NCBI GenBank assembly: GCA_011800805.1
Contig: MPNW01000103.1
Span: forward strand, 65,236-129,235
Reading direction: 5' to 3'
DNA length: 64,000 nt
Source: Hirudo medicinalis
Taxonomy: Eukaryota; Annelida; Clitellata; Hirudinida; Hirudinidae
Part shown: in pieces, positions 1-12,600 of the stretch
How positions within the stretch are numbered: position 1 is the first letter of the stretch
Layout of the letters: each line of letters opens with the position of its first letter
Notes under the pieces: generated by a model
The model's database searches: none
What the model saw: only the letters and a program-made list of their open reading frames with translations
Told to the model about the DNA's origin: nothing
Program-made: the position numbers and the translations under genes

Positions 1-430
1 CAGAAGGTCGCTCCAGGGCAACTCATCAAAATCACAAAAGTGATAAAGCCATCTTACCCCAAATTCATAATCAAAGCTCAGAAACAGAAACTTCAAGCCT
101 TCCATAAATGGCACTCAAGTGGGAGGACTGATGACAAAAATATTTACAGGCATTTTTCTAGAAATCTCAAAAAGATAATAGAAGATTACAACAAATCACA
201 GGAGAGCTCACTCACATCAGAAGAAAATACAGGTGATTTCTATAGATTTGTCAACAGAAAGTTATTAACACATAACCCAATACTGGAAATGAAAAGACAG
301 GATGGTACATTCACTTCTAATCCAACCGAGGTAGCCAATATTTTCAACAATTACTTCTATAGTGTATTCATTGCTGATGATGGTTCAGATTGTACCATGT
401 ACTCCTCGCACCATCAACAAACTTGAAAAA
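1..430 (+). mobile_element. CR1/jockey-like LINE fragment, linker before the reverse transcriptase
   Basis: An open frame at 40-426 encodes about 128 residues. It shows the pattern found between the endonuclease and reverse transcriptase of CR1/jockey-type LINEs: a basic helical stretch (KAQKQKLQAFHKW), then FYRFVNRKL, then a DG turn, then FNNYFYSVF. The fragment is cut by the left edge of the window and ends in a stop at 424-426. The catalytic reverse-transcriptase palm is missing, so it is a dead piece. The matching C-terminal part of a related element appears at 735-1150. Confidence 0.7.
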
Positions 431-476
431 AATAATTTTCACTCCTATATCAGACACTTTTAAATCTTAAATCCTC

Positions 477-693
477 TGTTACATAGCTAGCACATCCCTG
501 GTCGCCATATTGGCTAGTTGTGATCCATATTAATGCATCTTAAAAGGCTTGTCTTCTTTACATTGAGCTTGAGTTTGATCTGAGTTCTGATATGTACAAC
601 ACCTGAGAGTTTCTGCCATTTATTTGTTTCCACGAATAAAGTTCTTTTAGTTAGCCGTTACGGGAATTACAGTTTTATTTGAATGACATAACA
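477..693 (+). mobile_element. possible solo LTR between two LINE fragments
   Basis: The segment starts TGTTACATAG and ends GACATAACA, so the ends form a short TGTTA/TAACA inverted repeat. It carries a polyadenylation-like AATAAA at 635-640 and lies between two LINE pieces. Length (217 bp) and organisation suit a small solo LTR. No convincing target-site duplication is visible; only CTC flanks both sides. It could also be unrelated sequence that replaced the missing LINE core. Confidence 0.3.
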
Positions 694-734
694 CTCTCTC
701 ATTTGGACCTTTGGTTGGCATTATGGAGTGAGAA

Positions 735-1150
735 ATGGCAATTGCAATTAGCCCCATTCACAAGGCCTTTATCAGAATATGTCTAGTTCTCAAATCCTTT
801 CGCTCAAGAGATAAACAAATATTGACCAGAGCGTATTGCACTTATGTTCGGCCAATCCTCGAATATGGTTCCCCAGTCTGGAGCCCACATAGCAAGCAGC
901 TCATAACGAAGATTGAATGTGTCCAAAGGTTTTTCACAAAAATTCCAGGATAGCAAACACTACCTTACAGGATCTCGTACTCGAGACCCTCAAATGTCAA
1001 TGCCTCATCCATGATTTATGCCTCTGCAAATAAGTATACAGCCTCACCACTCACTGCATCATTCTGAAATCCCCCCCTTTTTCATATCATCTTGCACGTG
1101 ATCATACCCTCCATCTATGCCAAGAAAAATGCTCCACTACTCACAAGCTC
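735..1150 (+). mobile_element. LINE fragment, reverse-transcriptase thumb end
   Basis: 735-953 encodes a reverse-transcriptase thumb segment with the CR1/jockey-like motif YCTYVRPILEYGSPVWSP, followed by a K.E.VQRFFTK helix. It then degenerates with a stop at 951-953, although LINE-like residues continue to about 1150 in other frames. It closely resembles the fragment on the minus strand at 49860-50492, so both come from one family. The element is inactive: catalytic core and 3' end are absent. Confidence 0.75.
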
Positions 1151-1550
1151 CATTTCTTAAATTATTAAATACATTAATAAAATTAATTAACTAAATTTAA
1201 AAGTAGATAATAGGTTAATAATAAGCATCATGAGAGATAAACACGAAGATGGCTTTTCAAAGTAAAATTTGAAAAAACACAATTTGTAAAACACAAGAAA
1301 ACAAATCTCTATCAACATAATAAGTCATGACTGACCACATAAATTTACAATCTATTAAACTGCTTTTTACTTAAAATTCATGACTTTTTGAGGCAAATCT
1401 TGTTATGTAAATATCATTTGTTATTAATTTGGTTTAAGCCCAAGTCACCTAGTGTTTCTTAGCAATGTTACAACTAATCCATAATATTTGAGCCATCATC
1501 ATCATTATCAATGTAAGCATATCAGTAACATTACAAACACACCCTTTTAC

Positions 1551-3050
1551 TTGATGGAAGACTTTCTCCAAGGAAGACAGAGATGAAGAATATGTTGACA
1601 ATAGAGAGAGTCAAAGCATAGCAGGCTGGATAGAAGAACGGATTCTGAGAATGCTTCACCCACGTCGCAAACCAGGCTCCAATGAGGGGTCCAACCAAAA
1701 AGCCTACAGAGAAGGCAATGCCTACTGCTGCCTAGCGATGATGATAATAATAATATTACTGAGCAACATGAGCAACAATAATAATAACAATTCATTGGGA
1801 ATAATATCTCAACACCAAGGACAATTATAATAACACACAATGCATGTATAAAATCCTGTAATTTTAGCATAGCTCCCAAAATTTAGAATGTTACAATAAA
1901 ATGTTATAAGCCCTTAATTTTAATATTACTCCTAAAATGTAGAACTGAGCAAAGCCAAATTTGGAATTAATATTAAATTATGATGTTATATTGGTGCTGA
2001 ATTTCCATTCTAGTGAATTCTGCTTAATATATTAACAACATTATGAAGTGCTAAAACTTTAATGATTTGTATCATCTTAAATTGTCATTATATATATTTC
2101 CAAAAATACACTAAATTTATAGACAGAAAAAGCTAGAAATATTGAGACCTAAACAATTGGCCACCTTAGCAAAATGGCCATTCTATCCATGTTAATGCAA
2201 CTTCCATGGTAATAATTTATGATTAAAAATGGTCATCTAATAAAATAATTGATACACTACAATTTTATATAATTAGGATAATATATTGGCATGCAATACA
2301 ATTATGCTTCATGTCAAAGCTTAAAATCAGAGTTCCCCACCATTCCCTTGTTCCTCCCTTCAGTGGTCGTAACGTCTCCCACGATGACGGTGCTCAGGCT
2401 GACGTTCCCTTTGCTGATTCCTCCGACAATCCTTGAAAGGACGAACACCGAGAAAGATGTGGAAAAGGCCCACAGTCCGTAAGATGCTGCAATCCCCACC
2501 TGGCGGCGATGTCGAGATTCCGAATAAAATCTTAAAATTCCGACGAAGGTGACGGACGATTGAAATCCTCATAAAATGAATGACACGAGTGGCATGCACT
2601 CACAGATGTCAAGATCATGAGGGGCTTCCTTCCATAAACATCTGAGAGGGCACCAATGATGGGGGAGGAGAAGAACTGGAGCAAGGAAAACAGAGAGCCT
2701 AAAATGCCTACAATGGATGGAGATGAATAAACATTTGGTCATTTGAACATAATCCTGGTCTTCGTTCATCTTCCACCAATCAACTACGCCAACCAGTTCA
2801 CAAATCATCCCTCATCAACAGAGGCCTCTCTTATGCCTCTCCTGCTGTCTGGAATGCATTACCCCCCTCTTAAGAGATCAACCATCCCTGGAGCTCTTCA
2901 AACGTCACCTGAAGACCCACCTCTTCAGTCACCAACATGAAGCCAACAAAGGCACAAGGCACCTCTGACACTATGCAAATGGCACACTTACATTACAAAT
3001 TAACTATTATTATTATTATTATTATTATTGTCATTGTCATTGTCATTATC

Positions 3051-3087
<37 letters not shown>

Positions 3088-4017
3088 ATCAGATTAGAAA
3101 ATGACAATGCTCAGCAGTCAACATTCACATAAAATCAAGAAATATTTGCAATGCTCAATGCTTTGCAATTCAGAGTTTGAAAGCAGCAAAACAAATAACA
3201 ATATCTTTGCTGACGAATGTAGTCATTTGTATTCAAGTCATGAATTTAACTCCCTGTTAACCATGCTTTGAGATATAAAATCAAATCAGTTAAAAATAAA
3301 TAATTGCAATTTAATGATTCAATTATTCTTAAAGTTAATAATGTATCAAAGTGCTCTGACCTCCAAAGAGCACAGAATTCCACTTTGGAGTATCAGGAGC
3401 ACCCACAATTCCCCTGACATAAGAAACTCCTCTTTTCATTGCATAGTAGGTGAAGTCCTGCAGAAGTTCATAAAATCATCAAACATTAAGCAAAGACATA
3501 AACACAACTTTCAGGAAATTATTTAAAATTTAATTGTTAAAGGAAAGTCAAAATGTTGCGATTTGCTTATTTCATTGTTTGAATTTGAACGACCTTCATA
3601 TCGTGGTAAATTTCAGAAAAATGGTTAGCAAGACTTGCAGCAGCCTGCACAACATGGCATGGGTTGTACTTGCATTCAGTGACAATACATAACATAACTA
3701 TTACTTTCATGACATGAAATACTTAATAAATCTTTTGTAATGAGTAGCATGTTAAATGTAAAGAACTTATGTAATAACATGTAAATGACATATTATGTAA
3801 ATAACAGAAGCAATGTGAATAACATCATAAGAAAATGACTTCCTCATTTCTCTTTACAAAAATTAATCATGCAACCTACTTCATTGTCCTGTTCAAAGTG
3901 ATCCAAAATGGAAGGCAGTAAGGGAAGAATGACTGTGAATGCCAACAAATCCACAACCAATGATATGAAAAGAAAGACCAAAGTCCTGCTTCTTTTGTCA
4001 TTTTCAAGGGAAGACAT
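1551..4017 (-). CDS. MFSD10: MFSD10-like major facilitator transporter, 5' half
   Basis: Five exons on the minus strand join in phase: 3880-4017 (ATG at 4017), 3361-3457, 2604-2698, 2341-2499 and 1551-1731, about 223 codons. The first exon ends in a transmembrane helix with VVDLLAFTVILPLLPSIL. The second has KWNSVLFGG, the third the MFS motif-A loop GALSDVYGRKP, the fourth SRIVGGISKGNVSLST, and the fifth GIAFSVGFLVGPLIGAW. This order and wording match MFSD10 (TETRAN), an organic-anion/drug transporter-like membrane protein of about 450 residues. The second half (helices 7-12) is not visible. The last exon ends at a GT donor (1549-1550) and the sequence beyond is LINE debris, so the remaining exons probably lie left of the window. 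The gene is divergent from ASPM. The family assignment is firm; the transport substrate is inference. Confidence 0.88.
2744..3080 (+). mobile_element. LINE 3' end with microsatellite tail, in an MFSD10 intron
   Basis: In shifting frames the segment encodes the classic LINE C-terminal pattern SYASPAVWNALPPS followed by remains of a LETFKRHLKTHLF-type ending. Then comes a short 3' tail (CCTCTGACACTATGC at about 2961-2975) and a run of ATT then CATT/TCATT units at 3003-3080. The tail block recurs in the SINE at 7927-8117. It is oriented opposite to the host gene. Confidence 0.65.
3003..3085. repeat. ATT / TCATTA microsatellite
   Basis: About nine ATT units are followed by GTCATT and ATCATT hexamer units and again ATT. 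The tract directly follows a LINE 3' end and probably grew from that element's tail. Confidence 0.9.
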
Positions 4018-5520
4018 TTTGACTCTTAAATGTTAATAATGTTAACCATGTTAAATGTAAACTCTTAAAAGTTGATAAGACACAAAATAAAATATGGCAA
4101 ACGCTGCACAAATGTGAACATTGTGCTGATGTCTGGTGCTTGAAAATGAGTAAATTAGCAAATCAATACGCAACAAGAAAAGCATAAAAAAACGTCAATA
4201 AAAAAACAATAACAATTTAATTCACCAGAAGCAAAATTAGCGCGGTCGATAGAACGCCGCAGACACTCAAATAGTATCAAGTCTCACTTCAGTCAAAGTT
4301 TAATGACCATTATCTTCTTCGGTCCACCAGAACAATGGAATCTCTGAAGTTTTTACACTAAGCAGACCTTCATTCTTCGATTGTTATTCGGTTCACTTGT
4401 CTGTATTTCCTCTTGCATTGGATGTTCACAGTTCGGGATCCACCCTGGTTCCCCAAGCCACCCATAACTCCCCAAATTCAATGGCAGTGACATTTATCAA
4501 AAAGTACCCTAACAATAAACCACTGCATGAATAGTAGCGACACACGGAGCAATTGTCCCATAATAAAGACAACGTAAACAAAAATTGCCGAACCTCTTGT
4601 TGTAGGGAAACACGAATTTTGTTATCATTTTGATATTTACTTGTTGGTCAATTTGTCGTATCTTTTTTCTTGACACGATTTTGTGAGAGATTGTATCTCC
4701 AACCTCACTCACTAATCCACAACATTCCCCCACATTGTTGAAGTACTTGCGAACAAAGAATTTGATGAAAGTCCATCTTATTCAAATTTGATTTTTTAAA
4801 CAGAGTTAGTTTTTTTTTAACGTATTAATAAGATTTAATAGATAATTGAATGCGCCAATTAAGTAATGGAATTGTAAATTCTTGCTGCATGTTGAGGCTA
4901 TTGATCAATATACGCAACAAAGTTTATGCTTCTTTAGTGCAGTTGGTTGTTCCGTACAGAATTTTGGCTGCTGATCACGAAAATCATATCCAAATTTGTC
5001 TATGACGCACCTTTTGATTGAAATTTGTAGTTTTGTCACGTTTTTTATATTTGGGCCAAAAAAACACTGCACAACAATTGTTTTAAAAGTTTTGTTCCCT
5101 GAAAAATGTTTGCTCATTGTGATAAGTACCTGGTGGGTAAACACAAGTATAGTTTCAGTTTTCCAGCATCACGTAGCAACTCTGAGAAGTAGACAGTAAA
5201 ATGTTTACAAGCAATAACGTGCCATGTTCTTGACTGTCATCGCCGAGATTTACAGGGGAGAAGTTCAAATTCGAGCATGAGACATATTGCACTTTATCGT
5301 TTTGCCTCCTCTTCATAAAATAATTTGGACCTACGATAAACAGGTTGCCACGGTTGCGTAATTCTTAGAAGCTTACAAATAATCACGCCGAAAACAATTT
5401 CTATTTTTGGACAGCAAAGAATAACACTTTTTTCAGGGAGTTACGATACTTTCCCAACATTCATTTCGCACTGATCTTCAAAAGACTCGAATGTGAGAGC
5501 TATTATTATTATTGTTATTA

Positions 5521-5558
<38 letters not shown>

Positions 5559-6651
5559 NTATTATTTCAGAGCAAGCAAAACGTAATAATTAGTCATGTT
5601 ACTTGTTTACATTTAATGTTAATGAACCGATGTTTATTCATGAGATCGAACCAACCACCTGTTTTTTCACCTCTGTCTCTGTCTCCTGTGCCGGAGTGCA
5701 TGTCTCCCTCATGCTCATGGACTTCTCCAAGGACGTCATCTGATAACCCTTTTTACCTTTATTTTAAACATTAATGTGAAGATGGGAGAGGAAATAGTTG
5801 CTCAGGAGGTCGAGCGGAATTAAGTCTTCATTTATTACATAAAATTTTCCGTGAAAATCATTTCAACGATTAATGAATGTTACGCATTAAATCAACAGTC
5901 GTGTTGCTTTACCTAAAATGATTAGTGACTATAAACGTATCTTTAGTACTTTATTTTTTTATTTTGTTTAAACGAAATTATTGAGCTGTTATGTTGTATC
6001 TTTAACAGCATGTAATATTTTAATTTATTATTAAAGGATATATTGTAATTCACCGCTTGGAATAAGTACTACAATCTAGAATTACTTGCATTGCACATTA
6101 AATTGTTTATCAATGTAAACGATATAATTTAAGTCACACGTTAATTTTTAATTTTGAACGCATCGCGTCACCATTTTAATAATGTAATTATTATATAACT
6201 CATATCAAGTTTTTATGTAATATTTATTATTTTGGTGATATAGTAGCACTAATTCTGCATCTGCCTCCTCTTGGAAACCTGCTGAATACTCCCTTTTAAA
6301 AGTTCGTTTTGTTCTTGATCAACAGATTTGATTAGGCTTTATAGCTAATAATAGCTTTTATAACTTTTTTTAATAAATATTTTAAAGCTCAGAATTTTTT
6401 AAATCAACAGGTTGTTTTTCAATTTTTCGAAAAGTCCCAGAAATTTGATAGAAGCATTTTCGTTTTCCGTTTAAAAAAATAATTAAAACCACATTTATTA
6501 ATTAAAATTTTATTAATCACCAATTAATTAATAAAGCGAAATTAGCATGCAAATTATTATGACTCTTACCTTTAGAGCATACGTCAAAGCCCAAATACCG
6601 GGGGAATTAGAATGTTTGAATTTTGTTTACTTCAATTAGATCGATGATTTT
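4018..6651. other. divergent intergenic region between MFSD10 and ASPM
   Basis: About 2.6 kb separates the two divergent start codons. I see no convincing coding exon, only short AT-rich open frames without splice context. It should hold both promoters, but no unambiguous TATA box or CpG-dense block stands out. It contains the TTA microsatellite with an N at 5559. Confidence 0.5.
5508..5569. repeat. TTA microsatellite containing an N
   Basis: A run of TTA/ATT units contains one N at 5559, probably a scaffold join inside the repeat. Its true length is therefore unknown. Confidence 0.9.
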
Positions 6652-9600
6652 ATGGGTGAGTCAAGCTTTCGCTTGAAATAAATTATTTCAACTATGCTCA
6701 CGGATAAAAAGATTAAATGAATTTTTAGATTTTTCACATTTTTTTTTCGAAAAAGGAGCAACATATGATTGCCATCTCCCAAAAATAAAGTAGTTTCACT
6801 GGTTTACGGCTGCTTATAAGAATGTTTAGACTCTTCTGAGAATATTTAAATCCTGGTTTTGCCATTGTTTATCTGGAATTGTCACATCTTCCAGAATTAG
6901 CTCTGTACATTTGTGCGACTTGTACAGTTACATCAAACACGGTTTAAAATAAGATTTTCTTTGAAAATGACCAACTCATTTATATACTAGGTGCCTTATT
7001 TGTTTTTATTTACGTAGGGGCTTTAGATAAAACCCTTTTACCCAAAATAGTTTCAATTTATTAATTATTATTTCTTTTAATTGCTCATTTTTTCTTAGTC
7101 AACATGCAATTTTTCATTTTTAGTTGTCATTTTATAGCTTAACGTTAGAGTATTTTTGGTCACAAGTTTCATTTTTAAGTTCTCCAGAGAAGTGTTTCAG
7201 TTAAATCATGTTTGTCTTCAGGATTGTCCAAAGGTTGTAATGCATGTGGAATGAAATGCTTTCTAGGCAATACGATGTTAAAACTCATTGCATGCAGAGT
7301 GCATGTAAAAAAACCAAACATTACAACATTGCAAAAATATATTGCATAGACATGCTGTTTAAAGCAAGTTATAATTGACTGCTGTATCATTTCTAGAAAA
7401 CAAACGGAAAGAAATTCTTCCATCAACACCAAGTCAGTCATTCATGAAAGGACCATCTTACGTAATTCCAACCACGAGTGAGGAATCGTCCTTGCGACCT
7501 CAGCATGAACCCTATATACTCGACCTCCGACCTTTTGTGGAGACTCCAAAGGTTGATTTTGGGATGGTGCTCATTGGAACCACAGCTTCCATAGATGTTT
7601 GGATCAGAAACTCCTATGACTCACCAGTGCAGGTATTGTTGTCAGATATCATTATTCTGAAGATGGTAGATGCATCAATATCATTGACATCATTTGATGC
7701 ATATTACTGACTTCATGATTGAATGTATTATTATTCTGACTGTTATTACTGACTGTTAGCATTATTATTGTTTTGTTTATGCTTTCCAATACACTTTTAT
7801 GTCTTAAAATTATTGCATAAGTCAATTTTAAAATAAATGTTAAAATAATTATCAGATACAAAAATACAATGTATGGAACTGTGTATGTATAGATTTTATA
7901 TATTTACAGATATTACATTTATTTTTGGCGTGCTCGTTGGCCGAATGGGTTGTGGTTCTGCATGCGGAGGTAATGACAACATTAGTCGTGATGTGTCATG
8001 TTCGAAACCCAGCCTGCACTACCTAGCACGAGTGCTGTTTAAATGGTTAACAAAAAAGCCCCTCTGACGCTATGCTTATGGCGCCATATAAATGAACTGC
8101 ATTTACATTTACAAATGCTTCCTGACAGGTAATGCTGGACAAGGTACCAGCAAAAAGTAACTTTGAAGCCAAACCTCTTTCCATGTGTCTGGACGGTGAT
8201 GAGATGAAGAGGATGGTGGTGAATTGGTCACCGTCGGGTGAGGGTTCAACCAGGGGCATGATTAGGTTGGTGGTCAACGAGGCCTTCAGGGTGCAGTTTG
8301 TAGTTTTGGGTTGTGCCATTGGAAGTGCCAAGGCAAGGAAGGTTGGCTGCTTTGCATTATGGTTGTTTAAAATATTTGGGTTAAAGTCTTGGCTGGAAGC
8401 AGTTGTGAAATTTGTTTTATGAAACCATTGTGAATTACTCATGGATATGCCATTATAAGTTCACCTTTTTTACTTATAATTATTTATTATTTTAATAAAA
8501 TAATTTGTGACTCCTACTTATGAGCGATGGTCTTATTCCAGTCAAAGCATCCAGGCTCAAGAAGACATACACATGTGGAGGGATTGTGTCAGACTTCAAA
8601 GTCCTGCCATGTGTTATCGGATGTTGAAAACGTGCTTGTTAGCTCAGTGATGTCCTCATCTTTACATTAACAATAACCACCACCACCTCCATCATCATCT
8701 TCATCATCATCATTGATGCCTTTATGATCCAATGAAAACTTGGCATCAACATTGGCATAATTTTATTATAATTGTTATTGATGATTAATGTACAAAATCT
8801 TTGTAATATTTATAATCTCAATGTATTGTTAAAATGGTCATCTCATCATTTTTAAGGTACCACTTCAAGATGATGATAATGATTATGGCGAAGGCGACCC
8901 ACTCGGCCCATACACGAACAAGTACTTGGCTCAGACATCTGACCTCATGTTCCAGTATCCATCCAAGTCGTGCACGTTTTTACGCGACGATGACGATGCA
9001 TACGTCGACAATGTTGCAAAAATTCCGCTTCAGATGATCAACAATAGGATGGAAATGTTTGCAGATGAGGATGAGTGCCAAGCTAGGAGAGGAACTTATC
9101 TCAAGAGGGACCTGCATTCAAAGACTATTGATTTTGATGTTCACCATTATCCTTTCAATGCCAACAGTAGCAACAATGAAGGACAAAGACATTTTCAGAG
9201 TGCTGTGACAAGGTGTCTCTTTCCAGTTAATGACCAATCAGCCTCCAGGACTCCTCTCGAGCATCGCAGTGACGGATCTCCGATGAAGTGTTCACGGCAA
9301 TCAAAACAGCCTCTAAGCATCGCTATGTTACCAAAATATCACTTCAAATTAAGACCAAAGCAAGACCCGAGGAAACCAGCGGAGATGTCGGGACTTCATT
9401 CATGCAGACAGGAGATTTTAAACCACTCTTTTCAAGCTCAGACCGAGCGGCACTCCGAAAGCACCAAAAAGGCAACGCTACTTCAATCCCTGAGTTCCTC
9501 TAAGCCGTCAGAAAGTCGACCCAAGAACTCTTCTCCTGTGCACTTGGGTTCCACTTTCATGGTTGCACCAAACAAAAGAGCTGCCAATTCCCTTCAAAAC

Positions 9601-12600
9601 CTCGACCAACTTGGGGTATCGCTTCAGAGAGACTCTGCCAACCTTGCTCGATATGGCACTTACACAAAACTGAATGAGGAACTCACAAATAATGACAATG
9701 AAGTTTTTGATGATTCTATCGAACAAATAGACCACGAACATATCAGGGACCTCAGACCTGTCTGGATCTCTGAAATGGAAAATGCTTTTTCAGGAGCACT
9801 AGATGCCGTCAAAAAGAAACAAGATGTTAATTTGACGACTTTTAATGATCAAGACATACACAAGTCTCCTGTTCAAATGAGAGCAAAGAATGACGAAAAA
9901 GAGAATTTAAGAGAATTCCTAACAATCGGATCATTGAAAAGCATTGAAAATGTTAAGACTTTCATCACCTATTCCAAAATCAGACCTTCTGTTCGTGCTC
10001 AGCAGATCAATGAATGGTTGCTTCAATCACTCACACCCAAAGCGTATCATTCCTCCCGTCCCAGAGATGAGGTCATCCACCAATGCAAAGGAAACAACAA
10101 GGTCACGGAAGCCAATCTTCCTGATATCTGCCAAATATCTTTTAAAAACTTTCCTGATGGAAATGTAAAGATGTGGCAGCAAAATGTTGGAGTGTGCGAA
10201 GCTATCCTGCAATCAAACAATGATGAACGTGCCATGTTTTGCTTCGAGGGCAATGCTACGTCTACCCCTAAGTCAAAAGGGGATATGATCGGGGCCTTTG
10301 CACTGAGCCCCATCAGGGACTTGAGAGATTCTTTTGCAAATGAAATTTCTTTAATGACCCCCGAAAAAACATCTATGAAAATATATAGAAAAGCTGCCAA
10401 TAATACACCTTCAAGAGACATGTCAAAGACACCACTGGAGAAAAAAAGAATTTTTGAAACATTCGTCGTGGGTCAAAGAACACCTCCTAGGAATCTTCAA
10501 CGTGTCTCGAAAGTGAATCCTCAATTATTGGCCAGTCCACCTCGACAAAAGAAGACCCTGCCAAATCCTTCAAACAAAGGTAAGACCACTGTCAGAGATC
10601 CCATGAAGTCAAAATCTCAAATGAACAGAATGGGTGCCACAAAGGAGCCTTCAAGTGTTTCCTGCAAAAGGACACCTGATGTCTCCAGGTCTTCCACAAA
10701 TGCCGTCAGAAAAGTTCCCAAAGCGAGACTGAAGCTCGTCAAACCGCCCGAGGACTTTCAAGCTTCGGTTACCCTGAAAAATCTGATGCCATTTGCATCA
10801 AAGAACATTTATTATGATGAAAGATGGATGGACAAGCAAGAAAGAGGATTCACCAAGTGGATAAATTATGCTCTTGCTCCCTCGGAATTTGACGACGAGG
10901 CCAGAGACACGACTGCACTTAAACTGGATTCAGACACGGGAGGCTCGTCCAAGGGAGATGACCGATCGGATGCCACTGTGGTAACAAGCAAGGATTGGCT
11001 GCTTTTGAAGGCTTACTCAACAAATAGGAGGTTGAACCAATTGAGAAGAGCTGCCTGCAGGGTCTACCAATCGCCTGCAGTGGCTCGGGTTATTGACAGG
11101 GTCGAGAGGGAGGTTGACAGCGGCAGACTGGCAGTGAGGACCGATCGTATCATCCTCAACGACTATGGTACGATGATGATGGTGGAGGTGATATTGATAG
11201 TCGTGATTACCTTGGATGATGGTGGTAGCAAAGACATAGCTGAAGTAATAATGGCTGTTTTTAAGAACTGTGCAGGATTTGTGTTGCCAGTTCATTATGA
11301 TATTGGTTGTAATAATGATTTTTGGAATATTAAGAATTCATTTAAGAATTTGGTCAGATGATCCTTATGTTCAGCAATTTAATAATTACAAATTATTACT
11401 ACAATCAGTTATTTTAATAGGATATCAAGGCCAATAATAACACTAATATCAACAACAACTATTATTTTTATAGGCCTGAGAACAATTGTAAAAAACATGA
11501 TCTTCTCCTACAACTTGCTGTGGTTGAGGCTTGGCCTGGAAACTGTCTATGGAGAAGTAATTCCACTGGACAATTTTTCCTTCAAATCCATCGAGACGTT
11601 CTTGGACATGCGATTCTTTTCTAGTCCCGACATCTCGACGGCATACGCTCATCCTACGATCAACCACATCTACAATCAAGGTGATGATGACTGTGATATT
11701 GTCATGTTGATAGAAATGTGTTCTTTATAGAATTATAAGATGAATGTTAAACAGTAATTTTAAACAAGATTAAGATAAAAGTTACTCACTTTATAAATGG
11801 TTTAGAAAGAAGTTTATATGTTTATATGTTTGTTTATTTTATTAAAGTCCATTGCATAACTGAGATGATTTGGACTAAAGTGTTTATAAATTGTATTATT
11901 ATTATTATTATTATTATTTATAAAAGTAAAGATTTCATCTGACAGGATTATATACTTGATCTTGCACATGTAGATTGGCTTTGAGTCCAATTCCTCGATC
12001 AATTTAGTTTTGTTGTTTATATTCATTCTGATGTTCCAATCACATGCAGCACCAGACTTTTTCTTTTTTTTTTAGCCTTAATTTCGATTAATTTCTCAGG
12101 CTTCCAAACAGCAGTAACAAAGTTTACGCTGAAAAAATTCCTGCTGCTTGTCTACTTCTTGGATGTTGCCAAATCACAGAAACTGATCCGTTATGATCCC
12201 TGCCTTTTTGCCAAAGCGGCACCCTTCAAGACCAGCAAAGACATATTGCTTGCCTTCTCAAGGGAATGCCTCAGGGGTGAAGGTGACATTACGAGGCACC
12301 TGTCCTACATGGGCTACATCGTCATTTGCGAGCAGACGATAATGGACGAGTTCGACTACACCGTCACAAACCTCTCTCAAGATCTCAGGGATGGAATAAG
12401 ACTGGCTCACCTGGTGGAGGTCCTCACTAATGATTGGTCGCTGAGCAAGAGACTCCTCCCACCACCTATGAACAAGACGAAAAAAATCCACAACGTCGAT
12501 GTCGTTTTGGAAGCCCTCAAAATGAGGAGAGTTTCTCTAGCTCTTGAGTCCAATGGTTGGTAGACCTTGTGATGATGCAGTAAACTATTAATTAATCTTG

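Noticed and set aside
8542..8662. Possible extra ASPM exon after TTATTCCAG
   Set aside because: Exons 8129-8341 and 8857-11167 already join in phase. The segment shows no ASPM similarity and no good donor in frame.
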